Positions 15,966-23,908 of a DNA stretch of 64,000 bases are shown here, piece after piece. Location: assembly GCA_904418995.1 (NCBI GenBank), contig CAJFQF010000003.1:1-64000 (forward strand). Direction: 5' to 3'. The translations under genes and the position numbers were made by a program. The stretch is from Heritagella_A intestinalis. GTDB taxonomy: Bacteria; Bacillota; Clostridia; Oscillospirales; Acutalibacteraceae. Under the pieces are notes generated by a model. The model was not told where the DNA came from. It worked only from the letters and a program-made list of their open reading frames with translations, and made no database searches. Each line of letters begins with the position of its first letter. Positions within the stretch are counted from its first letter, which is position 1.

Positions 15966-18008
15966 TTGGCCTCCCTGTTCCACATGGACATCCAGACCCT
16001 AAAGGGAGTGGGGGAAAAGCGCGCGGCCCTCTTCCGGAAAATCGGCGCGCCCACGGTGGGAGCCCTGCTGCGGCTGTATCCCCGGGTCTATGAGGATTGG
16101 AGCCAGCCGGTTCCCATTGACCAGGCCATTTTGGGAGAGGTGGCCGTCATTCAGGCCACGGTGCTGGCCCGGCCCCGGGAGCAGCGCATCCGCAAGGGCA
16201 TGACCCTCTATAAAACGGAAGTCACCGACGGCAAGCGGGATATGACCCTGACCTACTTCAACAACCCCTATGTCCAGACCATGCTCCGGGAGGGGGAAAC
16301 CTACCTGTTCCGGGGGAAGGTTCAGGGGAATTTTACCCGCCGGGAGATGACCGCCCCGGAGTTTGCCCCGGCCCAGGGGGCGGCCCCGGTGGTGCCGGTG
16401 TTCCCCCAGACGGAAGGGCTTACCTCCCGGCAAATCGGCAATGCGGTCAAGGCGGCCTTTGCCCTGCTGCCGGAAATCCTCCGGGACCCCCTGCCCCCGG
16501 AAATGCGGCAGAAATACGCCCTGTGCGAGCTGCGGTTCGCCTTGGAGAATATCCACTTTCCCGGCTCCATGGAGCTCTTGGACATTGCCCGGCGGCGGCT
16601 GGTGTTTGAGGAATTGCTGGTGCTGCAGCTGGGGCTGCTCTCTTTGAAAAGCCGGGCCCGGGTGGAGAACAAGCTGCGCCTGACCCGGGACGACAGCGAG
16701 GGCTTTTTCCGGCTGCTGCCCTTTACCCCCACCGGGGCCCAGCGCCGGGCCGTTCGGGAGTGCCTCCGGGATATGATGGGGGATTCCCCTATGAACCGCC
16801 TGATTCAGGGGGACGTGGGCAGCGGCAAAACTGCCGTGGCGGCGGCTTTGTGCTACTGCGTCATTCAGGACGGGATGCAGGCCGCCCTCATGGCCCCTAC
16901 AGAAGTGCTGGCCCGGCAGCACCACAAGACTCTGTCCGCCCTGTTGGAGCCGGCGGGCATCCGCACGGCCCTGTTGGTGGGCTCCATGACCCCCAAGCAG
17001 AAGCGGGAGGCCGTAGAGGGGCTGGCCTCCGGGGAATACCAGCTGGCAGTGGGCACCCACGCCCTTTTGACGGACGGAGTGGCCTTCCGGAAGCTGGGGC
17101 TGGTGATTACCGATGAACAGCACCGGTTCGGCGTGGCCCAGCGGGCGGCCCTGGCCCAGAAGGGGGAGAACCCCCACCTGCTGGTGATGAGCGCCACCCC
17201 CATTCCCCGGACCCTGGCCTTGATGATTTTCGGCGACCTGGACATCTCCGTTTTGGACGAGCTTCCCCCCGGCCGGCAGAAAATTGAGACCTTCGCCATT
17301 ACCAGCGACAAGCGCCAGCGGGCTTTTGGGTATATCCGCAAGCACCTGGACCGGGGCTTGCAGGGGTACATCATCTGTCCTCTGGTGGAGGAGGGCCAAA
17401 GCGATATGGCCAGCGTGGCCCAATACCGGGCCATGCTGGAAAAGGGCCCCTTTGCCGGCTACCGCATCGGTTCCCTTCACGGGCGCATGAAGCCCCGGGA
17501 AAAGGACGCGGTGATGGCGGCCTTTTCCGCCGGGGAATTGGATTTGCTGGTTTCCACCACGGTGGTGGAGGTGGGGGTGGACGTGCCCAACGCGGTGATG
17601 ATTCTCATTGAAAACGCCGAGCGCTATGGCCTTTCCCAGCTCCACCAGCTCCGGGGCCGGGTGGGCCGTGGCCAGGAGAAGTCCACCTGTATTTTGGTGT
17701 CCGACGCCCAGAACGAGGAAGCCCTGGCCCGGCTGCGGGTCATGTGCCAGACCACAGATGGGTTCCGCATTGCCGACGAGGACTTGAAGCTCCGGGGGCC
17801 CGGCGACTTTTTTGGCTCCCGGCAGCACGGTTTGCCTCAGCTCTCCATTGCCGACATGGCCCAGGATGTAGCACTGCTTCACGACGCCCAGGAAGAGGCC
17901 CGGGAACTCCTGCGCCGGGATCCGGAACTGGCGGCCCAGGACCATCGGGGCCTGCGTGGGGAAGTCCGGCAGCTCTTTGAAAAAGCGGGCGAGGGCGCGT
18001 TCACTTGA
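15966..18008 (+). CDS. recG: ATP-dependent DNA helicase RecG
   Basis: Branch-migration helicase that remodels stalled forks and Holliday junctions. With a TTG start at 15966, placed 6 bases after AAAGGAGGG, the protein is 680 aa, the normal RecG length; the frame open from 15894 adds a non-homologous tail. The N-terminal helix-hairpin-helix-like region (TLKGVGEKRAALFRKIG) and wedge OB domain precede Walker A QGDVGSGKTAVA near residue 280, the DEQH box (ITDEQHRFGV) near 380, SATPIPRTL and the helicase C domain with LHQLRGRVGRG. All helicase motifs are intact. Confidence 0.94.
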   Translation: MASLFHMDIQTLKGVGEKRAALFRKIGAPTVGALLRLYPRVYEDWSQPVPIDQAILGEVAVIQATVLARPREQRIRKGMTLYKTEVTDGKRDMTLTYFNNPYVQTMLREGETYLFRGKVQGNFTRREMTAPEFAPAQGAAPVVPVFPQTEGLTSRQIGNAVKAAFALLPEILRDPLPPEMRQKYALCELRFALENIHFPGSMELLDIARRRLVFEELLVLQLGLLSLKSRARVENKLRLTRDDSEGFFRLLPFTPTGAQRRAVRECLRDMMGDSPMNRLIQGDVGSGKTAVAAALCYCVIQDGMQAALMAPTEVLARQHHKTLSALLEPAGIRTALLVGSMTPKQKREAVEGLASGEYQLAVGTHALLTDGVAFRKLGLVITDEQHRFGVAQRAALAQKGENPHLLVMSATPIPRTLALMIFGDLDISVLDELPPGRQKIETFAITSDKRQRAFGYIRKHLDRGLQGYIICPLVEEGQSDMASVAQYRAMLEKGPFAGYRIGSLHGRMKPREKDAVMAAFSAGELDLLVSTTVVEVGVDVPNAVMILIENAERYGLSQLHQLRGRVGRGQEKSTCILVSDAQNEEALARLRVMCQTTDGFRIADEDLKLRGPGDFFGSRQHGLPQLSIADMAQDVALLHDAQEEARELLRRDPELAAQDHRGLRGEVRQLFEKAGEGAFT

Positions 18009-18055
18009 TATTTTCGTTTTTATACAAAACAAACTGTTATATAAAATAACAAATA

Positions 18056-18084
18056 TTGACTTTATATAAAGTTTGGTGTATGAT
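18056..18084 (+). promoter_or_regulatory. Strong sigma-A-type promoter
   Basis: TTGACT, 17-base spacer, TATGAT, in an AT-rich gap 60 bases before the kinase-like gene. This is among the best promoter matches in the window. Confidence 0.85.
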
Positions 18085-18146
18085 AAAGATAGAAACCGGA
18101 TTTGCCGGAAATTTTGGTTTTCCGAACCGAGGAAAGGGTGAAAATC

Positions 18147-18779
18147 ATGAGTGAACATATCCGCACTATCATTACCATTGCGCGCCAGTATGGCAGCGGT
18201 GGCCGGGAGATCGGCGAGATGCTGGCCAAGAAACTGGACGTCCCCTATTACGACAAAGAGCTTATTGCTTTGGCAGCCAAAGAGAGCGGGTTCAGCGAGG
18301 AAATGTTCCGCCGGGCAGATGAGAGAGCCGCCAGCAGCCTGCTGTATTCCCTGGTCATGGGAAACTATGGCTTTGGCAGCGGTTTTTCCACCATGAATGA
18401 AATGCCCATTAACGACAAGCTGTTCCTGATTCAGGCAGATATTATCCGGAAGGCGGCGGAACGGGGTTCCTGCGTCATCGTGGGCCGCTGCGCCGATTAT
18501 GTCCTGCGGGAGCGGAAAGACTGTCTCCATGTTTTCATCCACGCTAACCGGGAGAGCCGTTTGCGCCGGGCTGTGGAGAAATATGGCGTGGAGCCGGATA
18601 AGGTGTCGGATTTCCTCACCAAGAAGGATAAGCAGCGGGCCAACTACTATAATTTCTACACCAACAAAAAGTGGGACGCCCTGCAAAACTATGACCTGAC
18701 CCTGGACAGCTCCCGGTTTACCCCGGAGCAGGCTGTGGAGATTATCCTCCAGGCCGCCAGGTTCGCCGCCCCCAGATAA
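18147..18779 (+). CDS. Cytidylate kinase-like family protein
   Basis: 210-aa P-loop protein of the cytidylate-kinase-like family (Pfam Cytidylate_kin2), distinct from true Cmk. The N terminus carries ITIARQYGSGGREIGEMLAKKL (written in part: RQYGSGGREIG near residue 13), followed by YYDKELIALAA, the VGRCADYVL motif and the HANRESRLRRA segment. Its substrate is unknown; family members occur widely in Clostridia. The start at 18147 follows GAGGAAAGGGTG. A strong promoter precedes it and a terminator follows, so it is a single-gene unit. Confidence 0.83.
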   Translation: MSEHIRTIITIARQYGSGGREIGEMLAKKLDVPYYDKELIALAAKESGFSEEMFRRADERAASSLLYSLVMGNYGFGSGFSTMNEMPINDKLFLIQADIIRKAAERGSCVIVGRCADYVLRERKDCLHVFIHANRESRLRRAVEKYGVEPDKVSDFLTKKDKQRANYYNFYTNKKWDALQNYDLTLDSSRFTPEQAVEIILQAARFAAPR

Positions 18780-18826
18780 GGCAGATTGATAAGTACATCT
18801 CCGGCTTGCACAGGATGCGGCCGGCA

Positions 18827-18860
18827 GCGCCGGAAAAGGGATTCCCTTTTCCGGCGTTTT
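18827..18860 (+). terminator. Terminator after the kinase-like gene
   Basis: CGCCGGAAAAGGG paired with CCCTTTTCCGGCG around ATT, followed by TTTTGTTTT. A TATAAT at 18865-18870 just after it may be the -10 for ymdB, without a clear -35. Confidence 0.9.
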
Positions 18861-18926
18861 GTTTTATAATAAGGACACGACTTTGTAAAAGAGCCGCCCG
18901 GCAGGGGCATAGAAAAGGATGATGGC

Positions 18927-19700
18927 ATGAATATTCTGGCAATCGGAGATGTAGTGGGGAGCGTGGGCTGCCAATTTTTGCGGCAGCGGCTGCCGGCTAT
19001 CAAAAAGCAGTATGGGATCGAGCTGGTCATCGCCAACGGGGAGAATTCCGCCGATGGCAACGGGATTTTGCCCACCTCGGCCCGGTATCTCTATGACAGC
19101 GGCGTGGATGTGATTACCACCGGGAACCACTCGTTCCGCCGCCGGGAGAGCTATGAGCTCTATGATTCCGATGAGACCCTGCTGCGCCCCGCCAATTTCC
19201 CCAGCAGCAGCACCCCCGGCCGGGGCCTGTGCATTTACGATATGGGCCGGCGGCAGGTGGCGGTGATCAACCTCATGGGCACCGCATATATGGAGAGTAT
19301 GGACTGCCCCTTTAAAACCGTGGAGCGGCTGCTGGCCACCCCGGACCTGCCTCCCATTGTGCTGGTGGATTTCCACGCGGAGGCCACCGGGGAAAAGCGG
19401 GCCATGGGCTTTTTCCTGGACGGGAAGGTGTCGGCGGTGTTCGGCACCCACACCCACGTGCCCACAGCGGACGAGACCATCCTGCCCAAGGGGACGGGCT
19501 ATATCACTGATTTGGGCATGACCGGGCCGGTGCAGTCGGTGCTGGGGGTCAAGCCGGAGATTATCATTGAAAAGCTGCGCACCCGGATGCCTGTGCGCCA
19601 CGAGCTGGCCGGCGGGGAATGCCGGATGGATTGCTGCCTGTTTGAGATTGACGATAAGACCGGGCGCGCTGTCAGCGTGCAGCGGATGCAGGTTCTGTGA
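18927..19700 (+). CDS. ymdB: YmdB-family metallophosphoesterase
   Basis: Binuclear-metal phosphodiesterase of the YmdB family (TIGR00282), which in Bacillus hydrolyses 2',3'-cyclic nucleotides and affects sporulation and biofilm programmes. The 257-aa protein has the metal motifs IGDVVGSVG (residues 6-14), ANGENSADG near 38-46, TTGNHSF near 66, VDFHAEATGEK near 148 and GTHTHVPTAD near 173, all present. AAAAGGATG precedes the ATG. The lipoprotein gene follows after 21 bases and may be cotranscribed. Confidence 0.93.
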   Translation: MNILAIGDVVGSVGCQFLRQRLPAIKKQYGIELVIANGENSADGNGILPTSARYLYDSGVDVITTGNHSFRRRESYELYDSDETLLRPANFPSSSTPGRGLCIYDMGRRQVAVINLMGTAYMESMDCPFKTVERLLATPDLPPIVLVDFHAEATGEKRAMGFFLDGKVSAVFGTHTHVPTADETILPKGTGYITDLGMTGPVQSVLGVKPEIIIEKLRTRMPVRHELAGGECRMDCCLFEIDDKTGRAVSVQRMQVL

Positions 19701-19721
19701 CCATACAAGGAGGGGAACGAG

Positions 19722-20378
19722 ATGAAAAAAAGCCGCTGGGTTTGCCTGCTGCTGGCCTTATGCTTGCTGCTTCTGCCCTCCTGCGCCCAGGAGGAGTTTG
19801 ACGCCGCCTCGTATGTCCACTCGGTGCTGGATTCCCTCTATTGCGGGGAGCATGAGCAGTATCGGGAATTTACTGGCATCACAGAGGAGGAAGCAGAGGC
19901 GGCCTATCGGGAGCATTTGAAAACCGAATCCCTGTATTTTGCCGGATACTTTGGCTTTGAACAATCCAATGAAACCATTTACCGCACCATGGCCTTTTAC
20001 CGGGAGGTGTACCAGCACAGCCGCTATGAGGTGGGGGAGGCGGAGCGCACAGACACCGGGTTCCTCATCCATGTAGAGGTGTCCCCGTTGGAGCTGTTTG
20101 TCAGCGGCGGGGAAGGTATTGAAAACCGGGTGCTGGCCTTCTCCCAGCGGGCCGCCGACGGCGCCTTTGACGGGAAAACCCAGGAGGAGATTGATCGGGA
20201 ATACTGTGATTTCCTTTTGCAGTTCCTGGAAGGGGAGCTGAAGGACGCCGCTTGTCAGGAGCCAGTGGCCCTGACCGTCCGATTAGAGGAAAGCCAGGGT
20301 TCCTATGTGGTCAATCAGGAGGACTTGCAGGCGTTGGACCGGGTGCTGGTCCCCTATGACACCTCTGCTGAAGAATAA
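19722..20378 (+). CDS. Putative lipoprotein of unknown function
   Basis: 218-aa secreted lipoprotein: basic N terminus MKKSRW, hydrophobic core and lipobox LLPSC with the acylated Cys near residue 21. The mature part is acidic with repeated Glu/Tyr-rich helices and no motif that I recognise; it resembles the small, fast-evolving DUF-type lipoproteins of Clostridia. AAGGAGGGGAACGAG lies directly before the ATG. Placed 21 bases after ymdB and before a strong terminator. Confidence 0.72.
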   Translation: MKKSRWVCLLLALCLLLLPSCAQEEFDAASYVHSVLDSLYCGEHEQYREFTGITEEEAEAAYREHLKTESLYFAGYFGFEQSNETIYRTMAFYREVYQHSRYEVGEAERTDTGFLIHVEVSPLELFVSGGEGIENRVLAFSQRAADGAFDGKTQEEIDREYCDFLLQFLEGELKDAACQEPVALTVRLEESQGSYVVNQEDLQALDRVLVPYDTSAEE

Positions 20379-20390
20379 GGCAAACAAAAA

Positions 20391-20430
20391 TTTGGGGCGC
20401 TCTCTGTAAAGAGGGCGCCCCAATCTTTTA
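20391..20430. terminator. Terminator after lipoprotein gene
   Basis: TTGGGGCGCTCT paired with AGAGGGCGCCCCAA (one bulge), followed by TCTTTT. It lies between converging genes. Confidence 0.85.
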
Positions 20431-20431
20431 G

Positions 20432-21304
20432 TCAGTGGATAGTCTCTATTTCGATTTCGTAATACTGCTCTTGAAACTCCACGGCTTTCCAAATTTCCTT
20501 TTTATCAAAATGGAGCCCCTGGGGGGCGGCCACAAGCTTGTCCTCCACATCATTATGGCGGTGGACGATGCCGATCATGCTGGCGGTGTATTCCTCCACC
20601 GGGGCCTCTACCCCCAGCAGATACACATCCAGTTCTTCGCCGTCGCCGCCCAATACCCCCGGGATGTGCCCGTAATGGACAGGATAGGTGAGGTTGGGGT
20701 ATGCAGGGTGCGTGCTTCCCCTGGGCCGGTCGATTTTGATGGTGACCGTTTTCCCCAGATAGGATTTTACCAGGGCTTTTCGCAAAGTATAGACGATGAA
20801 GTTGTGTTTCCCCTTGCGGTACGTTTCCCGGCCGGTATCACCAGGGACTTGCCGGGTTAGGGATACCTTCAGGGCTTCATACGCTTTTGCGGCGGCAGGG
20901 GTGTGGTTGAGGTAATCCCGGAAATTGATGTAGTTGACCCAATCCATGCTGTTGGTAAGGACGACATGGATAAAATGGGTTTGCAGGTCGCCCGTACCAT
21001 CATAAAGGCTGCCCGACGCAAATAACAGCTGCTCTCCAAAATCCGGCTTTGACCGATTGTAAAAGCCGCCGTCTTTCAGTTCTTTTTCCAAGGCGAGAAT
21101 CTCGGCAAAATCATCCACCGCAACGGCAATATCAATAATGGGCTTCGCCTTGATCGAGAGGACCGAGGTGCTTCCCACGTGCTGGATGTCTTTCGCAACA
21201 TCCCCCAAGATGGCCTTTAAACGGGCGATGGTATTCTGGGCCTCGACCTCCCATTCTTTCTGATGTTCACACAGCTTGACAGCTTCTCGTTTTAATCCTA
21301 ACAT
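20432..21304 (-). CDS. GrpB-family nucleotidyltransferase-like / inorganic pyrophosphatase-like fusion
   Basis: 290-aa two-domain protein. Residues 1-170 match the GrpB (UPF0157) fold related to nucleotidyltransferases, with HVGSTSVLSIKAKPIIDIAV as the signature and HFIHVV further on. Residues about 180-290 resemble a family I pyrophosphatase: IKIDRPRGSTHP, YPVHYGHIPG and GDGEELDVYLLG. The classic D-x-D-P-x-D metal motif is changed to D-G-E-E-L-D, so catalysis is uncertain. Substrates are unknown; a reaction that releases pyrophosphate paired with its removal is an inference from the fusion alone. TTGGAGGTTCC precedes the ATG. Confidence 0.8.
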   Translation of the reverse strand: MLGLKREAVKLCEHQKEWEVEAQNTIARLKAILGDVAKDIQHVGSTSVLSIKAKPIIDIAVAVDDFAEILALEKELKDGGFYNRSKPDFGEQLLFASGSLYDGTGDLQTHFIHVVLTNSMDWVNYINFRDYLNHTPAAAKAYEALKVSLTRQVPGDTGRETYRKGKHNFIVYTLRKALVKSYLGKTVTIKIDRPRGSTHPAYPNLTYPVHYGHIPGVLGGDGEELDVYLLGVEAPVEEYTASMIGIVHRHNDVEDKLVAAPQGLHFDKKEIWKAVEFQEQYYEIEIETIH

Positions 21305-21333
21305 GGAACCTCCAAATAACTTGCATTACAAAA

Positions 21334-21378
21334 ACCAGAGGGAGACAGCTTCTTTGCGAAGTGTCTCCCTCTGGTTTT
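21334..21378. terminator. Bidirectional terminator between the small membrane gene and the fusion gene
   Basis: AACCAGAGGGAGACA paired with TGTCTCCCTCTGGTT, with A/T runs on both sides. On the minus strand it would end the small-gene transcript before the GrpB-fusion gene. Confidence 0.8.
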
Positions 21379-21433
21379 CCTTGGTGTTTGCGGCTTTTAT
21401 CGTAAAGGCGCTTCCAAAAAGAGAAGGGGGGCC

Positions 21434-21604
21434 TTATTCGTTATAGAATTCATCCAGGGGCTGGAAAGGCCGGCCGGGATGGGTTGCTTTCTTGCGGCTG
21501 TCACGGAGATGGTCGCGAAGAACAATGGCGGCCACTCCGACAATCGCAGAGAGAATAAAAGCGGCAAAGGGATAGGGGAAAGAAGACAGCATCAAAGTCA
21601 TCAT
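21434..21604 (-). CDS. Small single-span membrane protein (56 aa), unknown function
   Basis: Encodes 56 aa beginning MMTLMLSSFPYPFAAF and ending QPLDEFYNE. One hydrophobic segment (FAAFILSAIVGVAAIVL) is followed by a charged stretch (RDHLRDSRKK), so the C terminus should be cytoplasmic by the positive-inside rule. GAGGAG lies 12 bases before the first ATG of the pair. Upstream is a TTGTAA-17-TAGAGT promoter candidate (21668-21696) and downstream a terminator, which together support a real single-gene unit. I do not recognise a family. Confidence 0.65.
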   Translation of the reverse strand: MMTLMLSSFPYPFAAFILSAIVGVAAIVLRDHLRDSRKKATHPGRPFQPLDEFYNE

Positions 21605-21686
21605 ATCGGACCATAACTCCTCTCTGTAGTAAGTCTCGGGTGGATGGGTTTCTTTTGATGACTATACTCTACCACACTTTTGATGC

Positions 21687-21767
21687 GATTACAATAAATC
21701 TTACAGCATTGTAATCAAATTGTTAGAATTTGTACCGAAATACCCTGTTTGGTTACAATTTGTTACC
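21687..21767. promoter_or_regulatory. Cluster of TTACAAT/ATTGTAA inverted repeats
   Basis: A perfect 9-bp inverted repeat, GATTACAAT (21687-21695) and ATTGTAATC (21708-21716), plus a near-palindrome GGTTACAA-T-TTGTTACC at 21751-21767. It lies upstream of the 56-aa gene and overlaps its candidate -35. Likely an operator cluster; the regulator is unknown. Confidence 0.5.
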
Positions 21768-21798
21768 TTTTCCCGCCCGATTTTGCCAGAGAGGGGCC

Positions 21799-23316
21799 TT
21801 ATTTCCGAATTTCTTCCAAAAATAAGCGGCCATAGCGGCGGAGCTTCTGCTCTCCCACGCCGGAAACAGAGAGGAGTTCCGCTTCGTTCCGGGGCTTCCG
21901 GGCGCTCATTTCCCAGAGGGTGGCGTCGGTGAACACCGCATAGGGCGGGATGCCGGCGCTCCGGGCCAGGGTGAGGCGCAGCTGCCGCAGCCGCTGGAAC
22001 AGCTCCGGGTCCTCCGCACCCTTGGGGAGAGGAGCGGGCTTTTGGACAGGCCGCAGTTCCCGGGCAACCTGGCTGGGGGCCTCTTTCAGGCAGACCGAGC
22101 AGTTGCCGCAGTGGTCCGGGGGATTTTCCCCGAAATACCGGAGGAGGAAACGGCGCAGGCAGCGGTGGTTGGTGGCATAGAAGGTCATCTGCTTGAGCCG
22201 TTCCAGCTCGTTTTCCCGGACCTGCCGGGCGGTTTCCGCGTCCAGCTCCTCGTTTTCCTGCTCTTTCTCAATCATGAACTGGTTTAAGCGCACATCCGCG
22301 CCGCTGTAAAGGAGGATGCACCGGGCAGGAGAGCCGTCTCGGCCAGCCCGGCCCGCTTCCTGGTAATAGCTTTCCAAATCTTTGGGCATATGATAATGGA
22401 CGACAAAGGAAACATTGGATTTGTCGATGCCCATGCCGAAAGCGTTGGTGGCCACCATAATGGGTTTGCGGTCATAGAGGAAATCCTCCTGGCTCTGCTG
22501 GCGCTCCTCATCCGGCAGGCCGGCGTGATACCGGGCCGCTGGGAACCCGGCTTCCTGGAGATTCTGGCACACCTGCTCCACGGTCTTTCGGGTGGCGCAG
22601 TAGATAATGCCGCTTTTCCCCTTTTCTTCCCGGAGGATGTGGAGAAGCTCTGAAAATTTATCCCGGGGACGGCGCACCCCAAAATAGAGGTTCTCCCGGT
22701 TAAATCCCGTCACCACAATGCGGGGATGCTGCAAGTTTAAAAGGCGCAGGATGTCCTGCCGGACCTGCTGGGTGGCCGTGGCAGTAAAGGCCCCCACCAC
22801 CGGACGATGGGGGAGGGTTTCGATAAACTGCCGGATTTTCAGATAACTGGGCCGGAAGTCCTGGCCCCACTGGGAAACGCAGTGGGCCTCGTCCACACAA
22901 AGGAGGGAAATCTCTGTATGCAGGGCGAAATCCAGGAAATCCGGGGTCAAGAGCCGCTCCGGGGCCACATAGATGATTTTATACACCCCTTGCCGGGCGT
23001 TGTACAGGGCCTTTTGATACTGCCGGGGCGTCAGGGAGCTGTTGAGATACGCGCCCCGGACGCCGGCCTGCACCAAAGCGTTGACCTGGTCCCGCATGAG
23101 GGAGATGAGCGGGGAGACTACCAGGGTAATTCCCGGGAGCAGGATGCCGGGAATCTGGAAGCAGATGGATTTCCCCGCGCCGGTGGGCATGACCCCCAGG
23201 GCGTCCCGGCCCTGGAGCAGGCTTTCCGCCAGGGTTGCCTGCCCCGGACGGAAGGAGTCGTATCCAAACACCTGCTTCAGGGCCTTTTCCATGGCCTGTT
23301 TTCCCGGTTGTTCCAT
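21799..23316 (-). CDS. recQ: ATP-dependent DNA helicase RecQ
   Basis: 3'-5' helicase of the RecQ family, 505 aa. Helicase motifs: FRPGQ, Walker A MPTGAGKSICFQ near residue 48, DEAHCVSQWG near 140, SAT-like FTATAT, and YYQEAGRAGRDG in the second RecA lobe. The zinc-binding domain keeps the four cysteines (HRCLRRFLL...CGNCSVCL). A C-terminal HRDC-like domain ends with LLSVSGVGEQKLRRYG. The start at 23316 (MEQPGKQAMEKAL) is chosen because a TTGCAT-17-TATGAT promoter overlaps the next upstream ATG; longer frames read through a tandem repeat. The winged-helix region appears shortened compared with Escherichia coli RecQ. Confidence 0.9.
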   Translation of the reverse strand: MEQPGKQAMEKALKQVFGYDSFRPGQATLAESLLQGRDALGVMPTGAGKSICFQIPGILLPGITLVVSPLISLMRDQVNALVQAGVRGAYLNSSLTPRQYQKALYNARQGVYKIIYVAPERLLTPDFLDFALHTEISLLCVDEAHCVSQWGQDFRPSYLKIRQFIETLPHRPVVGAFTATATQQVRQDILRLLNLQHPRIVVTGFNRENLYFGVRRPRDKFSELLHILREEKGKSGIIYCATRKTVEQVCQNLQEAGFPAARYHAGLPDEERQQSQEDFLYDRKPIMVATNAFGMGIDKSNVSFVVHYHMPKDLESYYQEAGRAGRDGSPARCILLYSGADVRLNQFMIEKEQENEELDAETARQVRENELERLKQMTFYATNHRCLRRFLLRYFGENPPDHCGNCSVCLKEAPSQVARELRPVQKPAPLPKGAEDPELFQRLRQLRLTLARSAGIPPYAVFTDATLWEMSARKPRNEAELLSVSGVGEQKLRRYGRLFLEEIRK

Positions 23317-23350
23317 GTGCTTCCCATCCCTTTCCTGTTTTGGTTTTTCT

Positions 23351-23379
23351 ATCATAGCACAGGCCGCCCGGAAATGCAA
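23351..23379 (-). promoter_or_regulatory. Promoter for recQ
   Basis: On the minus strand TTGCAT (23379-23374), 17-base spacer, TATGAT (23356-23351), 35 bases before the recQ start. It lies 7 bases from the edge of the tandem repeat. Confidence 0.65.
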
Positions 23380-23385
23380 TTTCCC

Positions 23386-23584
23386 GCGGAGAGCCTCCGC
23401 GGGCGATTCGCGTTTTTGGCCTGGTGGGAGCAGCAGCCCGATTCCACGCGGCGGAGAGCCTCCGCGGGCGATTCGCGTTTTTGGCCTGCCTGGTGGGAGC
23501 AGCAGCCCGATTCCACGCGGCGGAGAGCCTCCGCGGGCGATTCGCGTTTTTGGCCTGGTGGGAGCAGCAGCCCGATTCCACGCG
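23386..23584 (-). repeat. Tandem repeat of family A, three units
   Basis: Three near-identical units of 65, 69 and 65 bp (23386-23450, 23451-23519, 23520-23584). The middle one differs by a 4-base insertion (CTGC) inside GGCCTGGTGGG. Read on the minus strand each is CGCGTGGAATCGGGCTGCTG..., AAACGCGAATCGCC..., GCGGAGGCTCTCCGC, matching the blocks of the copy at 61.9 kb, with a different but still self-complementary end hairpin (GCGGAG/CTCCGC). Units abut without spacers, so it is not a CRISPR array. Confidence 0.85.
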
Positions 23585-23610
23585 GAGATAATGATATTGA
23601 TAGGCACTTA

Positions 23611-23639
23611 TTGCTTTTTCTTTGGGAAAACGGTACAAT
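23611..23639 (+). promoter_or_regulatory. Candidate upstream promoter facing nfeD
   Basis: TTGCTT, 17-base spacer, TACAAT, directly beyond the tandem repeat. It would give a leader of about 260 bases before nfeD. Confidence 0.5.
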
Positions 23640-23781
23640 AAAAGACAGAGAGAAACCGGATGTTTATAAAACGCGAGAAGGCTAGGCATTGTCCGGAGCA
23701 GCCGGGATAGGAGCGGAAGGGGCGCTTTGGAAAAATCGCCTTTTCCGACGAAAATCCGCCTAAAACCGGCTGGGGCAGTGT

Positions 23782-23810
23782 TTGTGTTTTCACGGGGGTT
23801 CCGGTATAAT
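23782..23810 (+). promoter_or_regulatory. Promoter for nfeD-flotillin operon
   Basis: TTGTGT, 17-base spacer, TATAAT. A hairpin CCCCGGAAAA / TTTTCCGGGG at 23828-23861 follows in the leader, without a U-run. Confidence 0.7.
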
Positions 23811-23908
23811 GGCTCCAACAGCTGTTACCCCGGAAAAAGGGCGGCAACCCCTTTTCCGGGGAAGGAATGCCGTTCCGGATTCCACACCACGAAGGGAGGT
23901 TTGCCAGC

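Noticed and set aside
23386..23584. CRISPR array
   Set aside because: Units of 65-69 bp abut directly with no unique spacers, and no cas genes are near. The 41-kb array fails for the same reason.
21799..23607. RecQ with an N-terminal extension of repeated Ala/Arg/Pro segments
   Set aside because: The extension is a translation of the family A tandem array; the recQ promoter lies inside it, so translation starts at 23316.
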